Origin: Bubalus kerabau
Lineage: Eukaryota > Chordata > Mammalia > Artiodactyla > Bovidae
Assembly (NCBI RefSeq): GCF_029407905.1
Contig: NC_073628.1
Span: 48,195,501-48,259,500 of the forward strand
Reading direction: 5' to 3'
Length of the DNA stretch: 64,000 bases
Part shown: positions 1-10,721 of the stretch, piece by piece
How the letters are laid out: every line of letters begins with the position of its first letter
How positions within the stretch are numbered: position 1 is the stretch's first letter
Notes under the pieces: model-generated
Seen by the model: only the letters and a program-made list of their open reading frames with translations
Databases searched by the model: none
Told to the model about the DNA's origin: nothing
Program-made: the position numbers and the translations under genes

Positions 1-169
1 GCATATAGGTTTCTCAAGAGGTGGGTCAGGTGGTCTGATAGTCCCATCTCTTTCAGAATTTTCCACAGTTTATTGTGATCCACGCAGTCAAAGGCTTTGG
101 CATAGTCAATAAAACAGAAATAGATGTTTTTCTGGAATTCTCTTGCTTTTTTGATGATCCAGCGGATGT
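1..169 (-). mobile_element. BovB LINE fragment (RT region, antisense)
   Basis: This matches, base for base over most of its length, the antisense reverse-transcriptase segment seen again near 45715-45890 and 55095-55255. Read on the minus strand it encodes the conserved core with a DYAKAFD motif. It runs off the left edge of the window. On the right it stops abruptly at a head-to-head junction with a plus-strand L1, so its own 5' end is at 169. Confidence 0.9.
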
Positions 170-2465
170 TCTATGAGGTCACCATCACCCTAATACCAAA
201 ACCAGACAAAGATGCCGCACACGAAAAAAGAAAACTACAGGCCAATATCACTGATGAACATAGATGCAAAAATCCTTAACAAAATTCTAGCAAATAGAAT
301 CCAACAACATACTAAATAGTTAATTCATCATGACCAAGTGGGCTTTATTGCAGGGATGCAAGGACTCTTCAATATTCACAAGCAATGTAATACACCACAA
401 TAGCAAACTGAAAGATAGCAACCATATGATTATCTCAATAGATGCAGAAAGTCTTTGACAAAATTCAGCACCTATTTATGATAGAAACTCTCCAGAAAGC
501 AGGTGTAGTAGGAACATAGCTCACCATAAGAAAAACCATTTATAATCAACCTACAACAAACAGTATCCTCAGTGGTGAAAAATTTAAAGCATTTCCCCTA
601 AAGTCAGAAACAAGACAAGGGTGCCCACTCTCACCACTACTATTCAATATAGTTTTTGAAGTTTTAGCCACAGCAATCAGAGAAGAAAAAGAAATAAAAG
701 GAATTCAGACTGGAAAATAACAAGTTAAACTCTCACTGTTTGCAAATGACATGATCCTCTACATAGAAAACCCTAAAGACACCACAAGAAATACTAAAGC
801 TAATCAATGACTATAGTAGTATTGCAGGATATAAAATTAATACACAGAATTCCTTTGCATTCCTATACACTAATAATAAGAAACCAGAAAGAGAAATTAA
901 GGATGCAACCCCATTCACCATTGCGATGAAAAGAATAAAATACTTAAGAATAAATCTACTTAAAGAAACAGAAGTCTTATATATAGAAAACTGTAAAACA
1001 CTGATGAAAGAAATCAAAGATCAGACAAATAGATGGTGAAATATACCATGTTCATGGATCAGAAGAAGCAAGACAGTGAAAATGAGTATACTATCCAAAG
1101 CAATCTATACATTCAATGCAATACCTATCAAGCTACCAACAGTATTTTTCACAGAACTAGAACAAATAATTTCACAATTTATATGGAAATACAAAATAAA
1201 CCTCAAATAGCCAAAACAATCTTGAGAAAGAAGAATGGAACTGGAGGAATCAACCTTCTTGAGGAAAGAAGAATGGAACTGGAGGAATCAATCTGCCTGT
1301 AGACCACACTACAAAGCTACAGTCATCAAAACAGTATGGTACTGGCACATAGACAAAAATATGGATCAATGGAACAAAATAGAAATAAATCCAGATAGAA
1401 ATAAATCCCAGATATAAATCCATGCACCTATGGACACCTTATCTTTCACAAAGGAGGCAAAAATACACAATGGAGAAAGATAATCTCTTTAACAAGTGGT
1501 GGTGGGAAAACTAGTCAACCACCTTTAAAGAATGAAACTAGAACACTTATTAACACCATACACAAAAATAAATTCAAAATTGATTAAAGTTATAAATATA
1601 AGACCAGAAACTAATAAACCTCCTAGAGTAAAACATAGGCAAAACACTCTCTGACATAAATCACAGCAGGATCTTCTATGACCCACCTACCAGAGTAATG
1701 GAAATAAAAGCAAAAATAAACAAATGGGACCTAATTAAACTTAAAAGCTTTTGCACAACGAAGGAAACTATAAGCAAGGTGAAAAAACAGCTTTCAGAAT
1801 GGGAGAAAATAATAGCAAATGACACAAATGACAAATAATTAATCTCAAAAATATACAAGCAATTCATTCAGCTCAATACCAGAAAAATAAACGACCCGAT
1901 CAAAAAATGCGCCAAAGAACTAAACAGACATTTCTCCAAAGAAGACATACAGATGGCTAACAAACACATGAAAAGATGCTCAGCATCACTCATTATCAGA
2001 GAAATGCAAATCTAAACCACAGTGAGTTACCTTCTCATGCCAGTCATAATGTCTGCTATCAAAAAATCTACAAACAATAAATGTTGGAGAGGGTGTGAAG
2101 AAAAGGGAACCCTCTTATACTGTTGGTGGGAATGCAAACTAGTACAGCCACTATGGAGAATAGTGTGGAGATTCCTTAAAAAATTGGAAATAGAACTGCC
2201 GTATGACCCAGCAATCCCACTGCTGGGCACACACAGTGAAGAAACTAGAATTGAAAGAGACATGTGTACCCCAATGTTCATTGCAGCACTGTTTATAATA
2301 GCCAGGACATGGAAGAAACCTAGATGTCCATCAGCAGATGAATGGATAAGAAAGCAGTGGTACATATACACAATTGAGTATTACTCAGCCTTTAAAAAGA
2401 ACACATTTGAATCAGTTCTAATGACATGGATGAAACTGGAGCCAATAGGCTCCAGAGTGAAGTAA
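170..2465 (+). pseudogene. decayed L1 ORF2 (RT to C-terminus)
   Basis: This is the 3' part of an L1 ORF2, which normally encodes an endonuclease, a reverse transcriptase and a cysteine-rich C-terminal region. The catalytic FADD box is altered to FAND (codons near 740-751). Stops and frameshifts occur throughout. The longest preserved stretch is 2022-2465, with the cysteine-rich motif (CWRGCEEKGTLLYCWWEC) and the conserved C-terminal tail. The endonuclease half is absent through 5' truncation. It cannot make a working protein. Confidence 0.88.
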
Positions 2466-2884
2466 GTCAGAAAGAAAAACACCAATACAGTATACTAACA
2501 CATATATATGGAATTTAGAAAGATGGTAACAATGGACCTATATGAAAGATAGCAAAAGAGACACAGATTTAAAGAACAGACTTTGAACTCTGTAGGAGAA
2601 GTCAAGGGTGGGATGATTCGAGAGAATAGCATTGAAACGATATATTTCCATATATGAAATAGATCACCAGTCCAAGTTCAATGAATGAAACAGAGCACTC
2701 ACAGCCACTGCACTGGATGACCCTGAGGGATGGGATGGAGAGTGAAGTGGGAGGGGAGATCGGGATGGGGGACACATGTACACCCATGGCAGATTCATGT
2801 CAATGTATGGCAAAACCACCACAATATTGTAATTAGCCTCCAATTAAAATAAATTAATTTTTAAAAAAGTAAAAAAAAAAAAAA
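170..2884 (+). mobile_element. 5'-truncated L1 LINE (ruminant type) with poly(A) tail
   Basis: The element is collinear with the better preserved L1 at 48817-51726, from the middle of ORF2 through the 3' untranslated region to an A-rich tail at about 2861-2884. It has many substitutions, small indels and stops, so it is clearly older than that copy. A 37-bp tandem duplication lies at 1221-1294 inside the ORF2 region. No convincing TSD was found: the left neighbour is BovB and the right neighbour is an older L1 fragment. Confidence 0.92.
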
Positions 2885-3735
2885 GGAAATTATTAAATTC
2901 CCTAAAGGTGCAGAATACAAAGTTGAATAAAAAACAAATAGTTTTGTTTCTATACACTATGCACTATCTGAAAAAGAAATTAGGAAAACAATTCTATTTA
3001 CAATAGCACCAAATATAATCATATACCTTGAAATTTACTAAGAATGTGAAAGACTGATATACTGATAATTATAAAACACTGATGATATAAATTAAAGATA
3101 CAAGTGGAAAGACATTTTGTGTTCATAGATAGAAAATTTCATATTGTCAAATTGTCCATACTACCCGAAGTGATCTACCAGCTCAATGTAATCTCTAACT
3201 AAATCCCAACAGCATTTTTTAATAGAAATAGAGAAAAATCATTTTCAATTTACGTGGAGCCACAGAAGAACAGGAAGAGACATATCAATCCTGAGAAAAA
3301 AACAAAGCTAGAAGCAACATACTTATTGATTTAAAAATATATTACAAAGTTTCAGTAATCAAAGCAATGTAACACTACATAAAAATGGACATATAGACTA
3401 ATGGTACAGATTAGAGAGTCCAAAAATAAAACCATGCATGTGCAGCCAACTTATCTTTGATAAGGCCGCCAAGAACACAATGGAGAAAGGATTGTCTTTT
3501 CAATAAATGGTCCAGGGAAAATTGGATATCTCTGTGCATGAAAGTGAAACTGGATCTCTACCTTATATTACGTACAAAAAATCAACTTGAAATGAATTAA
3601 AGATTTAAATGTAAGACCTTATATAATAAGAAATCATAGGGAAAATTTTCCTTGATGTTGTTCTCAACAATTATTTTTTGGCTATAACATCAAAAGCATA
3701 GGCAATAAAAGAAAAAAATAGACAAGTGAGATTTG
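2885..3735 (+). mobile_element. old L1 ORF2 fragment
   Basis: The sequence follows the order of mammalian L1 ORF2 downstream of the RT box: the 'ctatacacta' segment near 2951, the 'aaaacactgatga' segment near 3074 and the 'acaatggagaaagg' segment near 3478. It is far more diverged than the adjacent L1 and has many stops, so it is probably an older mammalian L1. It ends without a 3' UTR near the Bov-tA at 3772. Confidence 0.75.
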
Positions 3736-3771
3736 TACAACATCATACCTGTAGTCAGCAGTAATGTACAC

Positions 3772-3996
3772 CATTCCCTGGTGGCTCGGATGATAAAGAA
3801 TCTGCCTGCAATACAGGAAACCCGGGTTCAATCCCTGAGTATGGAAAATTCCCTGGAGAAGAGAATGGTTACACACTCTAATATTCTTGCCTGGAAAATT
3901 CCATGGGCAGAGGAGCTTGGAGGGCTAGAGTCCACAGTATCACAAAAAGTCAGACACGACTGAGTGACTAACACACACACACACACACACACACAC
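3772..3996 (+). mobile_element. Bov-tA SINE with (AC)n tail
   Basis: The tRNA-derived head (box B-like 'gggttcaatccc' near 3824) is followed by the Bov-A body and the terminal 'gtcagacacgactgagtgact' motif. It ends in about 13 AC repeats (3970-3996). The short reading frame over it is SINE sequence, not a gene. Confidence 0.92.
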
Positions 3997-4176
3997 TTAA
4001 AAAATCATTAGGAGAGTAAACCTCGAGTTGTGTTCTTACTATAATAAAATAAAATTTGAAAATAAAACAATGCCTGGAATTTGGAGTTCACTAATTGTTA
4101 GATATTATTATCTAGAATTTTAAAAAATATTGTTTTTTTTTCTTTTAAATATTAGCATTTACTTTTTGTACTTTAA

Positions 4177-4443
4177 TACAATGGCATCCCACTCCAGTAC
4201 TCTTGCCTGGAAAATCCCATGGACAGAGGAGCCTGGTGGGCTGCAGTCCATGGGGTCTCGAAGAGTTGGACACGACTGAGCGACTTCACTTTGACTTTTC
4301 ACTTGCATGCATTGGAGAAGGAAATGGCAACCCACTCCAGTGTTCTTGCCTGGAGAATCCCAGGGACGGGGGAGCCTGGTGGGCTGCCGTCTATGGAGTC
4401 GCACAAAGTCGGACACGACTGAAGCGACTTAGCAGCAGCAGCA
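4177..4443 (+). mobile_element. Bov-A2 SINE
   Basis: Two tandem Bov-A units (4177-4300 and 4310-4435) are joined by the linker 'ttgcatgcattggagaagg'. The element ends in 'cttagcagcagcagca'. This dimer is the typical Bov-A2 structure in bovids. Confidence 0.95.
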
Positions 4444-6261
4444 CCCTTTTCCTTTACTTTAACTTGTAATCTCTAATTATCACTCTGATTTCTCTACCAG
4501 CTCTTTTTGAAATTTATTTATTTATTTCACCTGGAAGATAATGGACGTTCTACAAAACTAGAGAGTTTTAGTTAGTTCATTTCCTCTTGCATCCCCTAGC
4601 AATAGTAGAGTCTCAGAAAGTGTTTTTGTAAGTATCAAAATATTCACCATATGCACAAGCCACAATGTTAAAATTTAGTATCAACTCAGTTTGCATCTAT
4701 CAGTGAAAATTTAGCAAAATCATGATATTGCTGCAGTCTTCATCTTATTTTTAAGCCCCCTTAAATTAACTTGAAGGATACAAAAGTCTCACGTGCTACA
4801 ATTTATGGGGTTTCAAAGAGTCAGACACTACTTAGTGATTAAATGACTGAACAACAAATCAAAAGGCAAGAGATGGCCTCCTTCATATAAGAATTATTGC
4901 ATATTACTCACAGATAAAATTAAGTTCCTTCGAATGTCAATTCAAGATTCTTTTCCAAAATGCCATTTACTTCCATCCACTTTCACATTTGTCATAAAAC
5001 ACTTGAGAGGAATATTTGAAAATATATTGTTGTACTCCCCCTGATTATCTTTCCTTTATTTCTCACAGATGAATCTACAGATAGAAAGAAACATTTTCTT
5101 TTCAATCACAAAAGAGCAATACAATATTCTCTGAATATGTTCATTTCTCAACATCCTTTGAAGAGAACATATCACTTTCAACATCATGAAAAAGACTTTT
5201 TAGGGAAGGACAGGCTGGAAGGAGGGAGCAGAAGGATGCAACTGAGTGCTTCTGCAGAGAGGAAAAAGAAAACAGAAAGAGTAGTGAGAGTTAAAGGGTG
5301 CTTGCTGATCACGGCTTTCAACAGCTTTTTTCAAAACCTTTGGGGAAAGGTGGTCAGATTTCCAAACACCTAAGGGACAAGAAGACTACCTTGTGAATAG
5401 ACATACTAGGCTATTTTTATTTATTTTTTGCTTTATATTTTTGTGAAAACCATTTCCTCCCAGCTGTAATTTTCAACATGAAAATCTTTGAAATTTCTGT
5501 CACAGCCCTTATTTTGATATAATGACACAACCAGGAAATTCTCAGTGATTCCTGTTACATATTAGCCTCTGTGATTCCAAATAATTTGACTTTCCCTAAA
5601 CAGTAGATTTAAACCTTTTTTTTTTAATTCAAATGCTGTTTGAATGAAATAAAATAACTTCAAGTCTATTTGCAGCTTTCCTAAACAAGTTCAGATGAAT
5701 TTCCATACCCCAAAATGACAGAGAAGCAATGTAGATTTCTCACTATATATGTTCAGAAGTAATCATAACAAAGACTGTATGAAGCCCAAAGTGGCAATTA
5801 AGATATGCAAATAAGAATCATATCTTTATTTTCATTTTGTATAAATTAAAGGGCCTGCCCATGCACTCACACAGCTTTGTATTATCACTGCTAGTACTCA
5901 TAACCTTAATTCATCTCATTTAATTTATCTATTGCTTTATTCTTATTTCCTTGGGCATCACAATCATGAGCTCTGATTTCTCTGAAGTGCTGGTGATAGT
6001 TCTTAAATTTCTCTTCCCTGATTTCCTTCTGACACCCGTCCAAAGCCCAAGAACACTTAATCTAAAAAGGCCTTTGTTTGTTCATACATTTTCAACTCTA
6101 TCTTTCAAAATTGTTAAAAATTTTTGCTAATTCTCTCCCAAATACCATATATTTCTTCACCCATTCTCCACAACTATTACTTTGGAAACACTGTATAAAA
6201 TGAAAATACATGTTTTTATGCAAGCACATTTATTTCAAAATCAGAGGAATCAAAAGGACAC
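4444..6261. other. unique AT-rich DNA with one short SINE relic
   Basis: No gene or family I can name is visible apart from a Bov 3'-end relic at about 4786-4858, which carries the 'caaagagtcagacacta' and 'gactgaacaac' motifs. An open frame of 78 codons at 5137-5373 has no recognisable domain, and I do not call it coding. Confidence 0.6.
4786..4858 (+). mobile_element. Bov-A/Bov-tA 3'-end relic
   Basis: About 70 bases match the last third of Bov SINEs ('ggggtttcaaagagtcagacac', then 'gactgaacaac'). The head is missing. The BovB 3' end is nearly identical here, so a very short BovB insertion cannot be excluded. Confidence 0.65.
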
Positions 6262-6430
6262 TGAATACAAAACTAGAAAACCTGAGTTTGAAGTCCAAGC
6301 TTGCCATTTACTAAGAGATTGGACTTAATTTTCAAGACTCTCTAAATTGTATCCTACTCATCTGAAGCCTGGAAATGATAATAACTGTCCTCCCTGTGTG
6401 ACAAGATTTCCATCAGCATCATATTGAGAA
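6262..6430 (+). repeat. MIR SINE relic
   Basis: The order 'acctgagtttgaagtcc', 'ccatttactaagag', 'ttaattttcaagactctc', 'catctgaagcctggaaatgataataa' follows the MIR consensus in sense orientation, with heavy divergence. It is an ancient mammalian repeat. Confidence 0.65.
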
Positions 6431-7146
6431 GTACGCAATAGTGGTCTTGCCCGTGCACAACAGAGTGGGAAGGAATCCTCTCTTCTTACATCATTGCATG
6501 AAATGAAGCTACTTCATGATGGATTGTTTTCACATATATTTGTAAATTTTAAGATTAAAATTACATATATTTGCATGTGTGCATGGACACACACACACAT
6601 CTCTATCCATCATCTATCTGTACTTTTTTTTAAGAGAGAATAATTGTCAAGTATTTTCCCAGAAAGCTCACTTAATCATGTGTCTACATTTGCCAAGGTC
6701 TTATTTCTGCAATCCAGGACTGATTAGTTAAGATTTAATGTTATGGAAACCAAAGCAGTCACTCCAGTGGATGTTTCGGAAGTCTACTGTGCTTCAAAGT
6801 ATGAGTTTTGGATCCTGAAATCCTGGGCCCAAAGGCATCTAGGATTTGACCTATAGAATTATCTCAAGCCATACATGTCCACTTTCTCCTATGTAACTTG
6901 AATTTAACATGAAATCTGTCAGCCATATTTCCAATATGCAAAAATTTTTTGAAATGAGATATATGAAGTCATACTTTATTGATTATGACAAGTCACACAT
7001 TTGCTGTTCTAACAGAAATGTAAAGTGAGAATATACAATTAAAAATATATAGGCTGGCCTTATAGAAAAGATAACTTTGCTTAATAATTTGGGCAGAGAA
7101 AAACCTAATATTGAGAAAATTAAGGTACAGATATACATACATATAT
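6431..7146. other. no recognised feature
   Basis: AT-rich sequence with a short CA run (6588-6600). I see no gene, RNA or repeat family here. Confidence 0.5.
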
Positions 7147-7260
7147 ATTTTTGGCTTCACCATGCAGCTTTTACAATATTAGTCTCCCAACAAAGGATCG
7201 AAACTGAGCCCTTGGCAGTGGAAGTTCAGAGTCGTAACCACTGGACTGACAAGGAATTCC
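7147..7260 (-). mobile_element. CHR-type artiodactyl SINE (antisense)
   Basis: The run 'ttggcttcaccatgcagctt' then 'caaaggatcgaaactgagccc', 'ggcagtggaagttcagagtc', 'taaccactggactgacaagg' is the reverse complement of a tRNA-Glu-derived CHR SINE. The internal promoter boxes lie at the right end. It is moderately diverged. Confidence 0.75.
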
Positions 7261-7822
7261 TAAAATATATGTATGTTTTCATGTTTGCACTTTGTCCCTG
7301 CAGCGAATAGAGGTGCTGACTCTGATCAGCTTATCAATTTGAAATACATTTTCTTCATTCCCTGGGATAGTGTTATTTCTGAAGCTTTTTGTCTTTTCCA
7401 AAGTCTGTATTGACATGATATGACTTTATCCAAGTGTTTTTGTCACTATGAGAACATTGGGTTTTATTCATGGAGCTATAACAAGCTTTTCCATAGGAGG
7501 AGGAAATGAAGGAATCGAGGTACATATTGAGTTAAACTGTAAAATCCAATACTATATAGCTCACAGCAGATGTGCAAGATGACTTTCAAGGGACAGGGTG
7601 TTTGCTCTGGCATAAAAAGATTCATTAACACATTTAACACAAATTTAAAGAAAAAATGTGTAACAAAAAGATTACTTGAAAACACAATAAAAGGGGAGGC
7701 ATGGTCCTTGCCTGTATACAACTAGTGTCTAGGAGAGAAGCCACCATGGTTAAAGGTCTTTAATGATCCCAGCAGCCCACCCATCCCCACTGTGAGACTG
7801 CACAGTGTTATATTTAGAACAA
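7261..7822. other. no recognised feature
   Basis: Unique-looking sequence between a CHR SINE and a BovB 3' end. No supported gene or RNA. Confidence 0.5.
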
Positions 7823-8358
7823 ACTCCTTGGAAGGAAAGTTATGACCAACCTAGACAGCATATTCAAAAGCAGAGACATTACTTTGTCAACAAAGGTCCG
7901 TCTAGTCAAGGCTATGGTTTTTCCAGTGGTCATGTATGGATGTGAAAGTTGGACTGTGAAGAAAGCTGACGCCGAAGAATTGGTGCTTTTGAACTGTGGT
8001 GTTGGAGAAGACTCTTGAGAGTCCCTTGGACTGCAAGGAGATCCAACCAGTCCATTCTGAAGGAGATCAACCCTGGGATTTCTTTGGAAGGAATGATGCT
8101 AAAGCTGAAACTCCAGTACTTTGGCCACGTCATGTGAAGAGTTGACTCATTGGAAAAGACTCTGATGCTGGGAGGGATTGGGGGCAGGAGGAGAAGGGGA
8201 CGACAGAGGATGAGATGGCTGGATGGCATCACCGACTCAATGGACGTGAGTCTGAGTGAACTCCGGGATTGGTGATGGACAGGGAGGCCTGGCGTGCTGC
8301 GATTCATGGGGTCGCAAAGAGTCAGACATGACTGAGTGACTGAACTGAACTGAGCTGA
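7823..8358 (+). mobile_element. 5'-truncated BovB LINE, 3' end
   Basis: This covers the C-terminal coding part of BovB ('ctccttggaaggaaagttatgacc' onward) through the terminal motif and the short tandem tail 'actgaactgaactgagctg'. On the plus strand it would encode the conserved C-terminal segment, but a frameshift near 7970 breaks it. The same segment is repeated at 18953-19509 and 43210-43734. Some annotation libraries call such pieces ART2A. Confidence 0.92.
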
Positions 8359-8985
8359 ATAATGAGTGATGTTGAGCATCTTTTCATGTGTTTATTAACC
8401 ATCTGTATGTCTTCTTTGGAGAAATGTCTGTTTAGGGCTTTTGCCCACTTTTTGATTGGATTGTCTACTTTTCTGTTACTCAGCCATAAAAAGGAAGGCA
8501 TTTGAATCAGTTCTAATGAGGTGGATGAACCTAAAGTTTATTATGCAGAGTGAAGTAAGTCAAAAAGAGGAAAGCAAATATCATATATTAATGGATATAT
8601 ATGAAATCTAGAAAGACAGTACTAACAAACCTATTTTCAAGGCAGTAATGAAGATGCAGACACAGAGAACAGACTCATACATGGGGTGGGGAAGGAAGGA
8701 AAGGGTGGGACAGATGGAGAGAGTAACAGGGAAGTATAAGTATCTTATTTATCCTTTTACCATGTAAAATACACAGCCACTGGAAATTTGCTGTATAACT
8801 CAGGAAACTCAAACTGGGGCTCTGGAACAACCTACAGGGGTGGGATGGGGTGGGAGGTGGGAGGGAGGTTCCAGAGAGAAGGGACTTGTGTATACCTATA
8901 GCTGATTCATGTTGATGTATGGCAGAAGCCAACACAATATTATAAAACAAATCTTTCAATTAAAAACAAACAAACAAACAAAAAA
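8359..8985 (+). mobile_element. L1 insertion with inverted 5' segment (twin-priming structure)
   Basis: Bases 8359-8475 are the reverse complement of L1 ORF2 matching 50697-50815. Bases 8476-8985 are sense L1 matching from 51205 to the 3' end, with an A-rich (CAAA)n tail. About 390 bases of L1 are missing between the two blocks, and the switch is at 8475/8476. An inverted 5' part joined to a sense 3' part with loss at the joint is the known product of twin priming during L1 reverse transcription. No TSD could be seen because both flanks are other repeats. Confidence 0.85.
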
Positions 8986-8988
8986 AAC

Positions 8989-9112
8989 TGGAGTAGATTG
9001 TCCCACCCTTTCCTCCTCCAGGGGATCTTCCTGACCTAGGGATCAAACCTGCATCCCCAGCATCTGCTGTATTGCAAGTGGAGTCTTTACCAATGAGACA
9101 CCGGGGAAGCCC
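8989..9112 (-). mobile_element. Bov-tA SINE head (antisense, partial)
   Basis: This reads as the reverse complement of the tRNA-derived head and first part of Bov-tA: 'cctcctccaggggatcttcctgacc', 'gggatcaaacctgc' (box B region), 'accggggaagccc'. The Bov-A 3' half is absent next to the L1 tail. Confidence 0.85.
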
Positions 9113-9117
9113 AAGGA

Positions 9118-9540
9118 ACTATTATCACTCTCGTTTTACTATTGAGCACATTAAGATTCAGAGGTGACTTAAATAATTTCTCTAGGGCTTCACAGCTAAT
9201 AATTGTTCAAGTTGAGATTGCTGCTGCTACTGCTGCTGCTAAGTCACCTCAGTTGTGTCCGACTCTGTGTGACCCCATAGAGGGCAGCCCACCAGGCTCC
9301 CCTGTCCCTGGGATTCTCCAGGCAAGAACACTGGAGTGGGTTGCCATTTCCTTCTCCAATGCATGAAAGTGAAAAGCGAAAGTCAAGTCGCTCAGTCGTG
9401 TCTGACTCTTCGCGACCTCATGGACTGCAGCCTACCAGGCTCCTCCGTCCATGGGATTTTCCAGGCAAGAGTACTGGAGTCGGGTGCCATTGCCTTCTCC
9501 AAGTTGAGATTAGATAGCCCAATTAGAGAGCCTTTCCACT
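9118..9540 (-). repeat. MIR relic split by a Bov-A2 insertion
   Basis: Bases 9118-9219 follow antisense MIR order ('ctcgttttactattgagcacattaagattcagagg', 'ttcacagctaataat') and resume at 9501 with 'agattagatagccc'. The Bov-A2 at 9220-9500 interrupts it. The split is a clean age marker: MIR first, Bov-A2 later. Confidence 0.6.
9220..9500 (-). mobile_element. Bov-A2 SINE (antisense) with 11-bp TSD
   Basis: This is an antisense dimer of Bov-A units, starting with the (gct)n tail complement and ending 'ccattgccttctcc'. The TSD 'aagttgagatt' is present at 9209-9219 and 9501-9511. The linker 'atgcatgaaagtgaaaag' lies at 9359-9376. Confidence 0.95.
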
Positions 9541-10147
9541 ATATTGTATTATTTAAATTTTATCCAGTGTCACCTGTCATTCAGTCTTTGTATTCTCATT
9601 CCACATTCATAAAATGGTTCTATGTATAATGTTGGGCTTTTTAATGACTTTATTTTAGATGTTAGTATTCCAGGTTTTGTTTTGGCTTGTACCTAGTATA
9701 ATTAATGGAGTAGCATTCTTGTTTGATATATCAGTTGTGTAGGCATGATTACTAGGAGGCTGATAGAGACAGATGGGTACATTCATTCTCAGTATGGTTC
9801 TAAACACCAGACACCAGACGAAGCTAGGTTTTAAGCCTGCATACTTACCAAACAAGATCTAATCATTTAATTGGGTCAAGTGATTTTTCAAGAGAGGAAA
9901 TCTAGGTATAAAATTGAACTAAAAAAAAATGAGTTAATTGCTCAGACTTGAGTTAGAAAGAAAGGACAAAGAGAAATAAAGAGGCCTCAATAGACACAGC
10001 ATGGAAGAAAAACTTGTCTGGAGACTGAATAAGATAGGTTATTTGTATGACATGCTCATTTTGGATTTATGTTTTGTTTAAGCCATCCATCCCTCTAACA
10101 TAAAGGAGAACATTTTAATTGGTTCTCACTGAAATCCTATTAATTGA
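9541..10147. other. no recognised feature
   Basis: AT-rich unique sequence. An open frame on the minus strand at 9655-9855 has no recognisable domain and is not called. Confidence 0.5.
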
Positions 10148-10721
10148 TGCTGTTGTTGTTGTTTAGTCACTCAATCAAGTCCAACTCTTTACAACACCGT
10201 ACACTACAGCAGACCAGGCTTCTGTGTCCTTCATCAACTCCCAAACCTGCTCAAACTCATGTGCATTGAGTAGGTGATGCCATCCAACCATCTTACCCTC
10301 TGTCCTCACCTTCTCTTCCTGCCCTCAGTCTTTCCCAGCATCAGGGTCTTTTCTAATGAGTCAGTTCTTCGCATCAAGTGGCCAAAGTATTGGAACTTCA
10401 GCATCAGTACTTCCAATAAATATTCAAGACTGATTCCCTTAGGATGGACTGGTTCAATCTCCTTGCAATCCAAGAACTCTCAAGAGTCTTCTTCAACACC
10501 ACAGTTCAAAAGAATCAATTCTTCTGTGCTCAGCCTTCTTTATGGTACAAATCTCATATCCACACATGACTACTGGACAAACCATAGCATTGACTATATG
10601 GGCCTTTGTCAGCAAAGTAATGCCTCTGCTTTTTAATATGCTATCTAAGTTTGTCATAGCTTTTCTTATAAGGAGCAAGCGTCTTTTAATTACATGGCTG
10701 CAGTCACCATCTGCAGTGATT

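Noticed and set aside
2027..2371. Minus-strand open frame of 114 codons
   Set aside because: It is the antisense shadow of the L1 ORF2 C-terminal region on the plus strand.
3970..3996. Independent (AC)n microsatellite
   Set aside because: It is the tail of the Bov-tA immediately upstream, so it is included in that element.
4155..4470. TSD 'tactttaa' around the Bov-A2 at 4177
   Set aside because: The right copy lies about 12 bp beyond the SINE tail and the word is short and AT-rich, so it may be chance.
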